From NCBI GenBank assembly GCA_030549175.1, contig JAUKUA010000005.1, positions 806,001 to 870,000 on the forward strand: a stretch of DNA of 64,000 nucleotides. The letters run 5' to 3'. How positions within the stretch are numbered: the first letter of the stretch is position 1; the number at the start of each line of letters is the position of its first letter. The translations under genes were made by a program, and so were the position numbers. Below the pieces are notes generated by a model, which did no database searches, was not told the origin of the DNA, and worked only from the letters and a program-made list of their open reading frames with translations. The stretch is from Lasiosphaeris hirsuta (lineage: Eukaryota > Ascomycota > Sordariomycetes > Sordariales > Lasiosphaeriaceae). This document shows, piece after piece, positions 20,704 to 32,469 of the stretch.

Positions 20704-23193
20704 TTACCGATACGTTTTATCTGGCTGGGGCAGCGCTAATTCTCTTTGCAAATCTTCATTTCTCTCGTCTTCACCGCCTCTCTCGTCCATCTCCACATCC
20801 CTCAGGTGCGGCGACAGGCGCGGCTCGATCCGCATTTCTAGCCTGTCCTCGGATTTGTTCTCCCTCACCGAGGCCGTCAACTGCCACGTTGAAATACTCC
20901 TGACGCCTGCACTGTCGGCCCTCAACAGCCGCGGCGATGTCGACTGCAGCGCAAGCACGAGCAGCTCGCCCAGCGATGCCCACGCCTCGCTCGACCAAGA
21001 CCCGCCAAAGAAAATAACCAGAATATGGGCGATCGCAAGCAGCGCATGCAGGAGCAACACGGAAAACCCGAGAATGACAAGGCTGCCGCTCTGGAAGCCA
21101 TACCCGGATGACAAGATGCGGTACTCCATCGAGACGTTGACGTAAGCTCCCCGTGCCTCGGCTTCCTCGTACGTGTGGCTTTTGGCGTACGTGTAGCTGG
21201 CGACGTTGCCTCGCTCGTTGCACGGGGTGAAGGCGCACTGGGAGGCTGAGAGCGTCCATGCGAGCATGGTCGACAGGGCGGTCGACAGGCACTCGCTGTC
21301 CGTGGTGCAGAAGCCGGCCAGGAATTCGTAGATGGACACGGGCCTGTTGATCATGTCCTGCAACGGGTACTGGTTGAACGGCTTCGCGTCCAAGCCCTGC
21401 ATCCATTCGGGGTCGAAGCGGACGATGTCTTCCGGCGGGGTACGTTCTGTCTCGTTGAGGAGCACCTCAATCGGCTTTTCATTGACCAGCGAGTATTCTA
21501 GCGTCGTGAAGGGCGTGCGTGACCACACGTCGACCTCAGCCCAGCGGGCTACTGAATAACACATCTCGACAATGCGGTAGTCGGGCTCGAACACCAGAGT
21601 TGTCTGGTTGTAAAAGGCCACCGTCGTTATGACCCCCGCCGAGAACCCGAACCCGGCGACGTATTGCTCAATGTCGAACCAGGCCAGCGCCGACTCGTTG
21701 CCTGGCCGAGACGAGTTCCACACAAACTTGGTCATCGTCTCGTCGATTGTGATGCTGAATGCCGGGTAGATGCCTCTCGCAAATTGGAGATTCGTCCCCA
21801 GCTTGAAGTCGTCCCGATGGTAGATGTTTGGGAAGCACTGGGTTGCGACGAGCGGCTGTTTCACCGCAACGGGCTTGCCCGCCGCGTCGCTGTATGAGGC
21901 CTTGATGATGATATCCTTGTTCAACCCAGACTCATTGACATGGTTCCACAGCAGCGTTCCCTCCTGCACCAAAGCCAGGTTGTGCAGTATCGAGTGAACC
22001 GAAGCAACGGCGACATGATCAGCCGCTCTCTGCCCACTTGCGACGCTAGGGAGTCGTTCGTTGGCGCATTGCCAGAGCTGCACGCTTGACAAGTTGCCTG
22101 GTGCGCAGGGCTCATCCACGCTGATGTACTCGCCGTAACGCCCAGCCGAGATGAAATCCGCCGTGGCAATACGCGACTTGACGATTCCGTTGATGATGGA
22201 CTGCTCGTACATGGCGTTGAATTTGTTCGGGCACCCGAACCCCGTCGGAAACCACTCCTTGAGAAAGGGATCACACTCCCAAGTAACACCGAGCGTGCCC
22301 TCGCTGATGGATACAGGGTACAGCTCAGTGTTGGGGTCTGAGGCAAACTGGTACGGTCTGATCCTCTCCTCGACCGGCCCGAGTAGGTACTCTGAGTTGT
22401 TCCGAGTCACCCGCGCAGCCAAGAACTCGCTCATGCCTGGCCAGTTGTTGGGGACACGCCAGTACTCAACCCGGGGAATGATAACAATGGCCGAAAAGGG
22501 CCCGATCGCCACAGCCAGCAGACAGCAAAGCAAGAGGAGGAGTAACGTTCCCGAATGCGTCATGGCTCGCACGCTACGGAGCGCTGATCCCCAGAACTCG
22601 GAGCTCACAAAGTAGAGCGGCGAGCTGAGCTGCCAGGGGGATGTGATGAGGCCCAGCGGGACACCATCGCGCGACATGAGGAGGTAGCGGATCCGGTGCA
22701 GGAGCATGTTGGATAGCGACAAGATCATGAGTCCTTCGTGCACCTTGGCCGCGAACTGCAGCGCCCCGAGGACATTTGGGCTGGGACCTGGTGGCGGCCA
22801 TACCCACTGGGCAACGTATATGCCGAGGAGGAAGAAGCTGACGACCAAGGATGGGAGGTGGAAGCGAGTGATGAACCACAAAGCAGCGAGCTTCCGCTGG
22901 CTGGCTACTTTCGTTGGCTTGGACTTGGGCTTTGGCGGGAAGAATCGGGGACTCGACGAGCTTCCGCTGCTGTTTGTTGCTGCTCCGTACGGAGCCGGCT
23001 TGATCTCTTCAATGAGAATGACGTCTAGTTTCTTGTCGGAGTCATGGGCTTGCGATATCGATATCGAGTCTGCCGCGGGCTCCGGCTGTCCTGCTTCGCC
23101 CGCGTTCTCAACGCCGCCAGCCATTTCGGAGTCGTCGTGGCTCTTCTCTCGGTCCATGGCGGGTTCTTCCTGATAGTTGTTGGTGTCCACCAA
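20704..23193 (-). CDS. Large fungal multipass membrane protein of unknown function (829 aa)
   Basis: A single long frame. The first 100 residues are hydrophilic and Ser/Glu-rich, including FFPPKPKSKPTKVASQRK, and are probably cytosolic. Hydrophobic segments follow at LPSLVVSFFLLGIYVAQWVW (about 115-134), a weaker one at about 150-168, and GTLLLLLLCCLLAVAIGPFS (about 215-235). A long ectodomain then carries many N-glycosylation sequons (NNS, NLS, NES, NSS, NQT, NET, NVS) and cysteines. A last segment SLVILGFSVLLLHALLAIAH (about 715-740) leads to a short cytosolic tail. This arrangement is common in uncharacterised proteins of Sordariomycetes. No enzymatic motif was seen. It starts at the first Met of the frame, but the Met 13 codons later would also serve. 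Confidence 0.8.
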   Translation of the reverse strand: MVDTNNYQEEPAMDREKSHDDSEMAGGVENAGEAGQPEPAADSISISQAHDSDKKLDVILIEEIKPAPYGAATNSSGSSSSPRFFPPKPKSKPTKVASQRKLAALWFITRFHLPSLVVSFFLLGIYVAQWVWPPPGPSPNVLGALQFAAKVHEGLMILSLSNMLLHRIRYLLMSRDGVPLGLITSPWQLSSPLYFVSSEFWGSALRSVRAMTHSGTLLLLLLCCLLAVAIGPFSAIVIIPRVEYWRVPNNWPGMSEFLAARVTRNNSEYLLGPVEERIRPYQFASDPNTELYPVSISEGTLGVTWECDPFLKEWFPTGFGCPNKFNAMYEQSIINGIVKSRIATADFISAGRYGEYISVDEPCAPGNLSSVQLWQCANERLPSVASGQRAADHVAVASVHSILHNLALVQEGTLLWNHVNESGLNKDIIIKASYSDAAGKPVAVKQPLVATQCFPNIYHRDDFKLGTNLQFARGIYPAFSITIDETMTKFVWNSSRPGNESALAWFDIEQYVAGFGFSAGVITTVAFYNQTTLVFEPDYRIVEMCYSVARWAEVDVWSRTPFTTLEYSLVNEKPIEVLLNETERTPPEDIVRFDPEWMQGLDAKPFNQYPLQDMINRPVSIYEFLAGFCTTDSECLSTALSTMLAWTLSASQCAFTPCNERGNVASYTYAKSHTYEEAEARGAYVNVSMEYRILSSGYGFQSGSLVILGFSVLLLHALLAIAHILVIFFGGSWSSEAWASLGELLVLALQSTSPRLLRADSAGVRSISTWQLTASVRENKSEDRLEMRIEPRLSPHLRDVEMDERGGEDERNEDLQRELALPQPDKTYR

Positions 23194-25636
23194 ACCTCTC
23201 CCGGTGCATCAGATCGACATGGGAGATGAACAGAGCAGCTTCGGGACAGGTCGACACCCAGCGCAGCCCATAGCACGGGTCACGACCAATTCTTATCCAG
23301 GGTTTTCGACATTGAAAACTCAACCATGCGGGGAGGAGGATGTCGCTATGCCTCGCGGTTTGCCCAGGAGAACCGGACGGGACAAAATATGATCGAGCTT
23401 ATCTCTCGACCAAGTGATGGCCCTGGCAATAGGGGTGATTGGATTTAGGCGAGAATCCAACCCCTGCCACTCTACCACGTTTTCTCCCCTGGGCAGGCGT
23501 CCGTCGCGTGGCCACACCACCCGCGGATACCGGCCGGGCACTGTATCGGTGCGGATCCTGTGCGGCGCAGCGCCTCGTCTCCTTCATCAATAGGACCAAG
23601 CGGTAGCTTCCCCTCAATGCAAAGAAATTCTACGGATTCCTACCAGCGATCTTCTACATAGGTACCCCGCCCAGCCACTTCGCCCTCCTTAATCGGTTAC
23701 TAGAGCTGATTTCTGCAGGACCTTGGCGCCGAATATTTCTTTATTACTGCTGGGGGTCGCCATTGGTGTTTCACCCTTTGGTACCAATAACCTGGACCTG
23801 TCGCCAGATGGTGAAGGTGGCGCAGCCAGCAGCACAGCATGACGAAACACGCAGACATCGGGCCCTGGCCAATTTACCCGGGACGCCAACTAACCACAGC
23901 GGCCATTGGAATTGGCGACGATGGTTCACGCCACATCTTTGCAGCTTTTGCTTATTAGCGTTGACGGCGAGCTGCTTGCTGCCAAGTTTGCTGCCGCCAA
24001 GTTTGAGTTCAACTGCCTTTTCTCAGCAAAGCGATATAGGGGAACATGAAGGGCGCATCCCTTCGCCATACCAACTCAAAGTCCCACAGCAGCGGATATG
24101 CGATGCGCGGTAGCGAGAACGATCTACACCAGCCACGTTGACTCGTGCGCAACTTTCGCTGGCGCCGGGGGATTGTATGCAACACCCCGAGTACACAGTG
24201 TATTGGGTGCTTGTCGCAATCTCCTGATGCGATATATCCCATTTCAAGAAGCTATATCGATAACTAAGCATCTACATTTAGTTACTTAGTAAGTAACACA
24301 ACCCTGGTTTGTTTGTCAGCACGTGATCTTCCTCTAAAGGTCCTAAGGGGTTATTGAAGCCCTGGAAAGACTTTCGAGCAGCAAAAATGGCAGTTTTCAT
24401 ATTAATAAAGGAATATTTAATATTTCCAATGGCCTTTCCAATATTGCGTTCTGAAACACGAAAAATGCCTTTCGTTATACTACAAACGCTTTTTTCAGGG
24501 CTTCAATACAGGATCACCTTCTGGGAGTGTCACACGCTAATAAACAAATCAGGGCTGGATTGTACTAGGCAAGTTCATATGAAAGGCTTATTCATCTAGG
24601 CATGGAATCGAGCTACCCACGCTGAAGCGGAGTCGAGAAATTATTTTTCCGACAGATAGAACTTGGGTCGAGACCTTACGGATACTCTCAAGGGATACTC
24701 CCAGCACAGATCCAGCCGTACTGGAAAGACTGGGCTTTGACTCTTGCCTTGGTTTTCCGGGTCGGCGCTGGGAGGGATGGGTAAGTTTGTATCATGTTTA
24801 CGCATCGCGAGCTTCTCAGTCAAATTGCACATTACAATTGGCCGAAAGAAAACTCATATCTCCTTACAGAACCCTGATAGCCTGCCCGCCAGCCGCCGCT
24901 CGGGCTATCACCGTGATGCAAATACAGAACTGCAAAGTCCCATTGCTGACCAGGTAAGTGGGTGGGTAGCTATAGATCCGCAAAAAGACTGGTCCGCATG
25001 ACCTACTACTAGCAGTCTAGTGTGCGCCGGAAAAAAAAAAAAAAAAAAAAAAAAGTACACATAATTTGCGCTCATTGTCGAACTACCACCCCCCTTCGGC
25101 CAACTCAGGGGTCAAAAAACTAAACCAAGATCTGAACAAATGTCTCGAGTCGGTGCCCGGTTCTGGTCTGAGACCTGCGTTCCTTGACAACGTAGGTGGC
25201 ACTCGCAATAGTGAGCAGAAAGCTTGGCGAGGCGAACGGCCAAAGTCCAAAACCGTGAGACGGCAAGCCATCCGCCGATTCCCGGGTTCTGGGCCGGTAG
25301 CGTGCGGCACTCGGACTCCGTTGTGCCGGATTCATCAATTTAAATTGGCCGGGCACCCAACTCCACCAATCGGCCCTGCTCCAGCCCTACCACCCCCGAC
25401 GCCTTCTCCAGCATCAAACAACGACTTGGGTGGTATTGTTGTGGGGTATTACTCCACAATGTGCCCACGGGGCCGCTGTTGACATCACAAGGAAGGTGTT
25501 GGCTTGGGGAATGTCGGGAAGAGAATCGAAATTGGGGGACTGGCGATGGAGAGTTGGAAACGGTTGCATCAGCAGCCAGCAGGTGCGCAAGTTTTGCTGA
25601 TGTCCAGCAGACACAGGTGACCAAACAAAAGGACGG
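23194..25636. other. Long intergenic region, no gene recognised
   Basis: About 2.4 kb between two divergent genes. The part at about 24230-24600 is distinctly AT-rich and may be a decayed element, but no transposon protein or terminal repeat is recognised. A run of 24 A lies at 25031-25054. The final part is the promoter of the AA9 gene. Confidence 0.5.
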
Positions 25637-25642
25637 TATAAA
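25637..25642 (+). promoter_or_regulatory. TATA box of the AA9 gene
   Basis: TATAAA about 105 bp upstream of the ATG at 25742, a spacing typical for highly expressed secreted enzymes of filamentous fungi. Inference from motif and position. Confidence 0.45.
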
Positions 25643-25741
25643 TGCGGCAGTGCGCCACTCGCAAGGAAAGCATCACAAAAGTACATCGACAGCAGAGAGT
25701 CCCAGGTAGCACCGCCTTCCCTCCTCCCAAGCTGTGCAATC

Positions 25742-26852
25742 ATGAAGTCGTTTGCCATCGCCGCGATAGCGGCTCTCCTTGCACAGGAGGCTGCCGCCCA
25801 CGCCACCTTCCAGCAATTGTGGGTTGATGGCGTCGACTTTGCAGGGCAATGCGCCCGGCGGCCAGCGTCCAACTCGCCCGTCACCAGTGTTACCACCAAC
25901 GACCTCCGTTGCAACGCCGGCGCAGCTCGCGCCGCCGGCAAGTGTCCTGTCAAAGCTGGCTCAACAGTAACGGTTGAGATGCACCAGGCAAGTGACAACC
26001 CCTCGGGCTCATCCCCGAGCCCACCCTCACGACTTTCACCAACACCATGGCCAGCAACACGGCGAGCGCTCGTGCGCCAACGAGGCCATCGGCGGCGCCC
26101 ACTACGGCCCCGTGCTCGTCTACATGTCCAAGGTAGCCGACGCGTCGACGGCCGACGGCTCGGCCGGCTGGTTCAAGATCTTCCAGGACTCGTGGGCCAA
26201 GGCGCCCTCGAGCGCGTCGGCCGACGACGACTACTGGGGCGTCAAGGACCTCAACACGTGCTGCGGCAAGATGAACGTCAGGATCCCCGCCGACCTCGCC
26301 CCCGGCGACTACCTGCTGCGCGCCGAGGTCGTCGCCCTCCACACGGCCGGCAGCGCCGGCGGTGCCCAGATCTACATGACGTGCTACGAGCTCTCGGTCA
26401 CCGGCTCCGGCACTGCGACGCCCCCCACCGTCTTGTTCCCCGGCGCGTACAAAGCGACGGATCCCGGTATCCTGGTGAATATCCATGCCGCGCTGGCGAC
26501 GTATGTCGCTCCCGGCCCTAGCGTGTACGCCGGCGGTTCGTCGAAGACGGCAGGCAGCGCCTGCGCCGGGTGTGAGTCGACTTGCGCGGTGGGGTCGGCG
26601 CCCTCCGCGACCGTGTCTGTGAGCCCCGTTGCTACCGCGCCTGCTTCGGGCGGTGGGTCGTCTGGCTGCAGCGTTGCAAAGTACGGGCAGTGTGGCGGGA
26701 ATGGGTATACCGGATGCACGACGTGCGAGGTGAGGTCTTTTTTTGGTGGCGAGTCTTGGTTCATTTGGGATGGCTTGCTAACATGCTGCATTTTACAGTC
26801 TGGCGGGGCTTGCAAGGCTGTTTCACCCCCTTACTACTCCCAGTGTGCTTGA
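25742..26852 (+). CDS. AA9 lytic polysaccharide monooxygenase with C-terminal CBM1
   Basis: Three exons, 25742-25987, 26055-26729 and 26799-26852, encode 324 aa. A signal peptide (residues 1-19) is followed at residue 20 by His of HATFQQLWVDGVD, the N-terminal copper-brace His of AA9 enzymes. The second copper His lies in GGAHYGPVLVYMSKV and the axial Tyr in QIYMTCYEL. A Ser/Ala linker joins the catalytic domain to a CBM1 with YGQCGGNGYTGCTTCE and YYSQCA. The enzyme should cleave cellulose or related glucans oxidatively outside the cell. The first intron (25988-26054) needs a GC-AG border: only this joins EMHQ to the conserved RSCANEAIGGAHYG block in frame. The second intron (26730-26798) has GTGAGG and a GCTAAC branch site and interrupts the CBM1. 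Confidence 0.93.
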
Positions 26853-27114
26853 TATATTCGCTTAAAAAGGGCATCGGGTGAATGAAGTCTTCTAAGAGAG
26901 CCGGGTTGGCTTGAGAAATGTATATACCAAACTATCTAATACAGGTAGAGTAGTAGGTATTAAGTAAAGGACCTCTCCTTTCATCGAGGTCTCTCACGGA
27001 GAAAAAAATCTGGCAAATCGCTTTGACAAAAGAAAATCGGAAAAAGACGCGAAAGGAAAAGCAGGGGCAAAACAGCCTAGCCCCAAGTCACACAATCTAC
27101 CTTAACTGAGGTAC

Positions 27115-30100
27115 CTACTCCTTCAAGTCTAACTTGCCGCATGATAAATTCATTATGATAACCTCTCCTGAGGAGCAACCGAACGCGATGATTGGACCCC
27201 GGACTTCCACGGTATTTTTGCCACGGTTGTGTGGTCTATGCTCTGCGGGTATCCATACGAGCTTCCTCTCACAGAATGTGACCCAACCAGTATCCAATTC
27301 CAAGCTGTAGTCTGACACTCGCCCACGTCGGGTTCTGGCAGGCGCGTCATTAGTACCCGAAGAATTCGCAGCCACCCTGTGAGCTCGACTAGTAGTAACA
27401 CAGGTTGCTGGCGGCAACTTACCTGAACATATCGGCGGGAAATGAATATTCCTGTAAGCTCTCGAAACTATCGGCCGGGATTTGGATCGGTTCCTTGGCC
27501 AGCATCCAAATCGCGACTTCGGGTTCTAGCTCCCCTGCTGTCTGAACAGCGTCCTTGTCCCATTCGATGTCAGCCTCCGACACTGAGTCATGTTCGGTTC
27601 CTGTACGAGTGGCTTCCTCGTCCGAGTCAGTGGCCCTGATCCAATACGAAACGTCGGGGTCCTGTTCGGCTCTTGATTTGTAGGATGCTGCTAAAAATGA
27701 GGATTCCGCTGAGAACGCGAGGCCATGGACAACTTTCGAGCTGCCAACACTCAGGGAATACACCCAGTCCCCTGTTGAGCAAGCTAGTACGGCAACATAG
27801 CCGTCGCTCGCCACGGCCAGCAAGGCCGAGTCATGCGAGAAAGCCATGGCGTACGTCCTGGACATGACGCTGCCTTTTATAGTTTTGCGGACCTAACCAG
27901 TCCCTCGGCCACATCACATTTATAAACCGTGCATTCTTTGTTGGATGATATGGCGAAGGTCGTGCTGTCGGGGGAGAACTGTCCACAGGGCACAGTTGCG
28001 TGTATCGCCTCGGACTCTCCTAATTGCATGATGCGTGTATCTCCAGTCCCAATGTCCAAGAAATACAGCGTGTAACCCTTTCGGCAACTCGATATTGTTG
28101 CTAGGATGTTTGAGTTTGGCGCAAAGATAGCTCGTCGGATGTATCCCTCGGCTACAAGCCTCTGAGGAATGTTGAAGTGCTTGCACTTCCCCGTCCTTGT
28201 ACACCAGAATCGCACAATTTGATTGCGTGAGATGGATACCACGAGTGACCCATTTGGTGTAATAGCGATGAAATTGACTCTGTCAACTGCCTTGGTAATC
28301 TTCAAGCCATGGCAAAGGGTGGTTTGCAGCTTCTGGCTGGCTGGTTGTAGCAATCCCAGATCCGAGATACGGATGGCCTGGTCGCATTCAGATACCGATG
28401 CGATGAGAGCTTGGTCGTGTGAGAAGGCAACCGAGCAGTTTAAGCGCACATGATGATCTGGAACTTGTGCTATCCGCTCCTCAGACACAGTGTCCCAAAT
28501 CCGGATAGCTCCAGATGGAGAAGCCTATGCGAAACGGGCCGAAACGCGTGAAAACACCCCAGCCAGGGTTGCCGGACCAAGCTCGAGCTTGCAAACCGGC
28601 TCGACCTGAGCGTCTTTCGAAATGGAGATGGCCCCCTCGTTTTCCCCGCCGAACCGTGGAGCTATTCGCCACATGTCCACTACGCCATCACCATGATCGG
28701 TACTATCTGCAATTATCGCAAAGAGCATAGAATTCGGCAACACCGCTAGCAGCGGGGCGTGTCTCGGGTGATCAGGCCAGTGAATGAACTCGATCCACTC
28801 TTCAGGCTGAGCGCTGAGCGGGAAAATGGTAATCAAGCCACTCGAATCCACCTCAGGCTGAATCGCCGAAGCGATAACGAAGGTTGAATCACCGACCTGG
28901 AGGAATGCGGCCGACTGGAATGAATACGTCTCATTTGCTTGAAGGGTTTGGCAAGAGTCCGTCTCGGCGAACCAGACCAAAATCTTATTCCCTGTGCAAA
29001 AGGCAAGCTTTGTTGGCGAGTTGTGGGAGAAGTGAACGGATTGGAAGCCGGAACCCTCGAATCCAAGTTCTGGGTAGGTGAATTCTTTTACGCAGATACC
29101 GGATTCCGCACTCCAAACTCGAACCGCAGAACTCCAGCATGATGCAACCAATTTGGAATCATGGGAGAACACCGCGCCCGGGCTCCAGCTGATCTTTTCC
29201 GGGTCTCTATTGCCTATCCCACTCTGAAGTATTCGTATGCATTTTCCCGATTCCGTGTGCCAGAGCCGCACCGTCTCGTCGCTGGATCCAGTTGAGATAA
29301 GTAGAGACGAATCGGGCGAGAAATCCACCGAGTTGACATGCGAGGAGTGACCTTCGAGTACCTGACGACATGAACCCCAATCTTTGGCAATCGTGGTGGG
29401 GATCTTGATCCAGTTCGGCATCATGAATGACAGCCTGACTCTGATGCTTTCAGGGGCGAATAAAAGCAGAGACGAGTATACCTGTAGTGGCGCCGAGTTG
29501 ATCAACGCTATGTTCCTTTGTACCAGCCGTAGAGCGTCGTCGGGGAATCCGGATAGCTCGACCGATTTATTTCCAGTAATCTATGTAGTTAACATGCCGT
29601 TAGATAACTCTCTAGGTAGGCACACCGCAGCTGGATTCAGGTCATCGTTTCAGGAAATCTTTTACTCACATTGAGGACTGATTTCAGCATCAGGATTAGG
29701 CCGGTTACCTCCCATGCTCTTCCCATGAGACCCAATGCCTCGAGCCAATGAAGAAAGTGCTTCTGGAGGAATTCGTGTTCTGGCCCGCCATCCTCGGCCG
29801 TTCCCCCACGCTCCCTCAGGTGATATACCCAATACTGGCAGGAGTATTGTGCGCTTGGGGACAGAAAATTACCCATGGTTTCCCTGCTGATCTCCGGGTG
29901 GTCTCCAGGTATATCAAGATTGCACATATTTTCTCTGAGCTCCTCGTCCATGACCAAGAGACATCGTTCCAGCAAATGCTTGTGGGTGTTGAGTTGACTT
30001 AGTCCAAATCTCCCAGCGCGTTTTTCGTCGACAAGTCGTGAAATTATTTGTGCAGCAGTCGAATAGGCACTTTGCGGTCGTTGGAAACGTCCAAAACGGC

Positions 30101-32469
30101 ATGGAGGAGATCAAGCCTACCCTCAATAACACTTGCTCGAATATCCAGGAGTCTGGAGAGGGAGTCCACCGAGAGTGGGCTAGCAAGCAGGGTAATTGGG
30201 TCCAATATGCCCTTGAACTCTTTCAGGAGATCTTCAGTGTCATCTGGATCTAGTTCGTCGGCGAGCATTTGGTCAAGAATGAGCTGGTAAGTCGCATCAA
30301 TATCAGAAACGCGCCCCCCGAACCGCCGATCAAGAACCTTCTGAAGTCGGTCGTCCGGACTGCCGCCACCTTTTCTTGGGTTTTCGGCAAACCGACAGAC
30401 GGTGGCGGCGAAAATGAATAACGGTGTTGCCATCGAAGTCAGTGTCTGTATAACCTCTTTCTCCAGTCAGGCGTCAGAGAGTCGATCGGGAGCTTTCCGC
30501 ATCCGGTTGAACGCTACTCTGATGCCTGGAAGCGAAGACTCAAATATAAGTCGATGTCGCCCCCAATCTCCCATTCTAGGGCCTGATGAATAATTAGGCT
30601 TTGGTAGTGGTATTTGACTTCATCAGCCATGAAACCGAGCCTGATGTAGTATTCTGGGCGACTCGTCACGAAAAAGGCAAGCCGGGTCCCCTCTAGTATT
30701 CCCGACTGCGAAATGCATAGAATGATATTCTTGACGGCGTGCTGGTCTTCACAATCATCGAGAGCATCGACCACGACAAGTATCGTTTCCGGGTCGCCTT
30801 GGAAATCTTTCCCAGCCTCCTGGAGTGGCTTGAGTATAAGCTTTTCGAACTGATCGTTTATGGGCAAGTCCGCAATGTTTCTTTCGGCATCAATAGCGTT
30901 GCGCATAGCTCTGGCGAGCCAAGGGAGGCGACAAACAAGATGTGAGGCGATTGTGGTGAAAAACCACCTTGGGCTACTGCGGTCGCCTCCGTCTCTTTTG
31001 AAGAAGAAACTAGACCCGAGGAGCCGACGGCAAGACAGCCTTGCAGCCAACGTCCGGGATACGGTGCTCTCCCCAGTTCCAGCCATTCCTTGAAGCCAGT
31101 AAATCGGGTTTTCGGGATTGGTCGCCCAAGTTTCGAGCTCCCCTAGAAGCCTGGCCCGGGTGTTTGGGAAGCAACGGTCACTGCTCCCCGTATACTCGGC
31201 ATCCTATACAGCCTTCAGCCTTTCTACGACATAGTGTTGACTCGGGCTCAAACACGGCTCAGCGGATCTACCGATATCACTAGTGAGTCGTTGCCGGGGT
31301 CAGCTGTGGGAATTGGGCGAAGCTTACATCCGCTTGGTGGTCTCCTCTATCACTCCCCGGATCTCCTTGTATTGTTGGCCTTCTCTCCGGCTGCACTTAT
31401 TGAGCCCAGAATGGTCAGTGTTGATGCCGATACCGGTCGAATGGCGGGTGTGTGCCGAGATCCTGTCAACAATCTATAAGGGAGTGAGTAATTGCCAAAG
31501 AGGTAGGTTTGCTTGGGACATGTTGGTCGTAGCCTACCAGGCCGAGAGACAGCCAACGGAACATGATTGTAGGGCGTTGCTCGTAAAAGGAAACCAGGTT
31601 AATGTTATTGCCATCATTCTGCTGTTCCATAATGCGGCGAGAGAAGCTGTCCTCCAAGTCGGCTAGCTAGGGTTGATGATAGCGCAAGGAGAGCAGCAGG
31701 CCGGCTTGAGATCCAACAAGGCCTCTAAACACGGCCACGATAGCACCAAGAGGGGATACCGGTGAGCCATGGTGCGGATTCCTGAGAAATAGGATGCCAA
31801 CTGTCTCAGCCGCTATCTCTTTTGCCTCGTTTCCAGGCAAAGACAGTGCCTTCAGCTACGATCAGCACAAGTGGAAACCTTGGCAGTGCATCGCTACGCC
31901 TACCTCTTTCAAGACGATCCCTCCGAAACTATGGCAGATGAATATGATGGGGACATTCTACGGACATGTCAACAAAGCAGCTAAGCAATGTGTGAAGATG
32001 GATCTTACTTTTGTAGTCTTGGATCGGTGTGATGTCAGCTCGGCCAAGAGCTTGCCACTGATTTCGCGGGCGGTTCTGACAGGGGCATCAATGAGCCAGT
32101 CAGAGCTGTAACAGAAGCTCAGTATCCTCGCGCTTGGCAGATCGGGGGCTAAGAGGTCCCTGAGAAGATGAACTCTTTGCGTGTTCGAATCGCCTGGCTG
32201 CGCTGCCGTCGTCTTGCTTGTCCATGTTTGTTCTGGGTGCGCCCCAAGACCGTGAATGGCAACTAGTCTATGACGAATTTCAGTTCACAGCTCAAAAGCT
32301 ATCGTGGTGATGCCTACTCGAACGTCACGTCTGCGGGGTTGGAGACGACTACGAGTCCCTGCGGGCGTACATGGCGATTCCGACGACGGATTCTGGCGGC
32401 GATAGGATGAAGGATGATGGAGATTAACAGCACAATGGCAGCGACGACATAGATGGCGCGACCCATCAT
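27115..32469 (-). pseudogene. NLR-type gene: alpha/beta hydrolase - NACHT - WD40, inactivated
   Basis: Reading the minus strand from 32469 gives a membrane-anchor-like start (AIYVVAAIVLLISIILHPIA), then a hydrolase domain with VAIHGLGAHPEQTW, the nucleophile elbow CHSFGG and GILFLRNPHHGSP. A NACHT domain follows with WLQGMAGTGEST and TILVVVDALDD, then WD40 repeats from about 29400 (HVNSVDFSPDSSLLIS). Introns with good borders are placed at 32268-32317, 31958-32008, 31856-31903, 31474-31537, 31280-31327, 29581-29669 and 27377-27422. The gene is broken by in-frame stops at 31667-31669, 31204-31206, 30467-30469, 30044-30046 and 28525-28527, and by frameshifts near 30540, 30030 and 27885. The Walker A Lys is Glu (codon 31069-31071). 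Intact relatives are innate-immunity or incompatibility sensors in fungi. Confidence 0.85.

Noticed and set aside
23400..23500. Segment resembling part of a tRNA on the minus strand (GTGGTAGAG followed by a stem-like stretch)
   Set aside because: No acceptor stem and no T-loop of the GTTCRANTC type at the right distance, so it does not fold into a cloverleaf.
24230..24600. AT-rich block as a RIP-degraded transposon
   Set aside because: Suspicious by composition, but no terminal repeats and no translated transposase pieces were found by eye.
25031..25054. A24 run as the tail of a retroposed element
   Set aside because: No reverse transcriptase remains, no target-site duplication and no gene-like sequence before it. 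Treated as a homopolymer.
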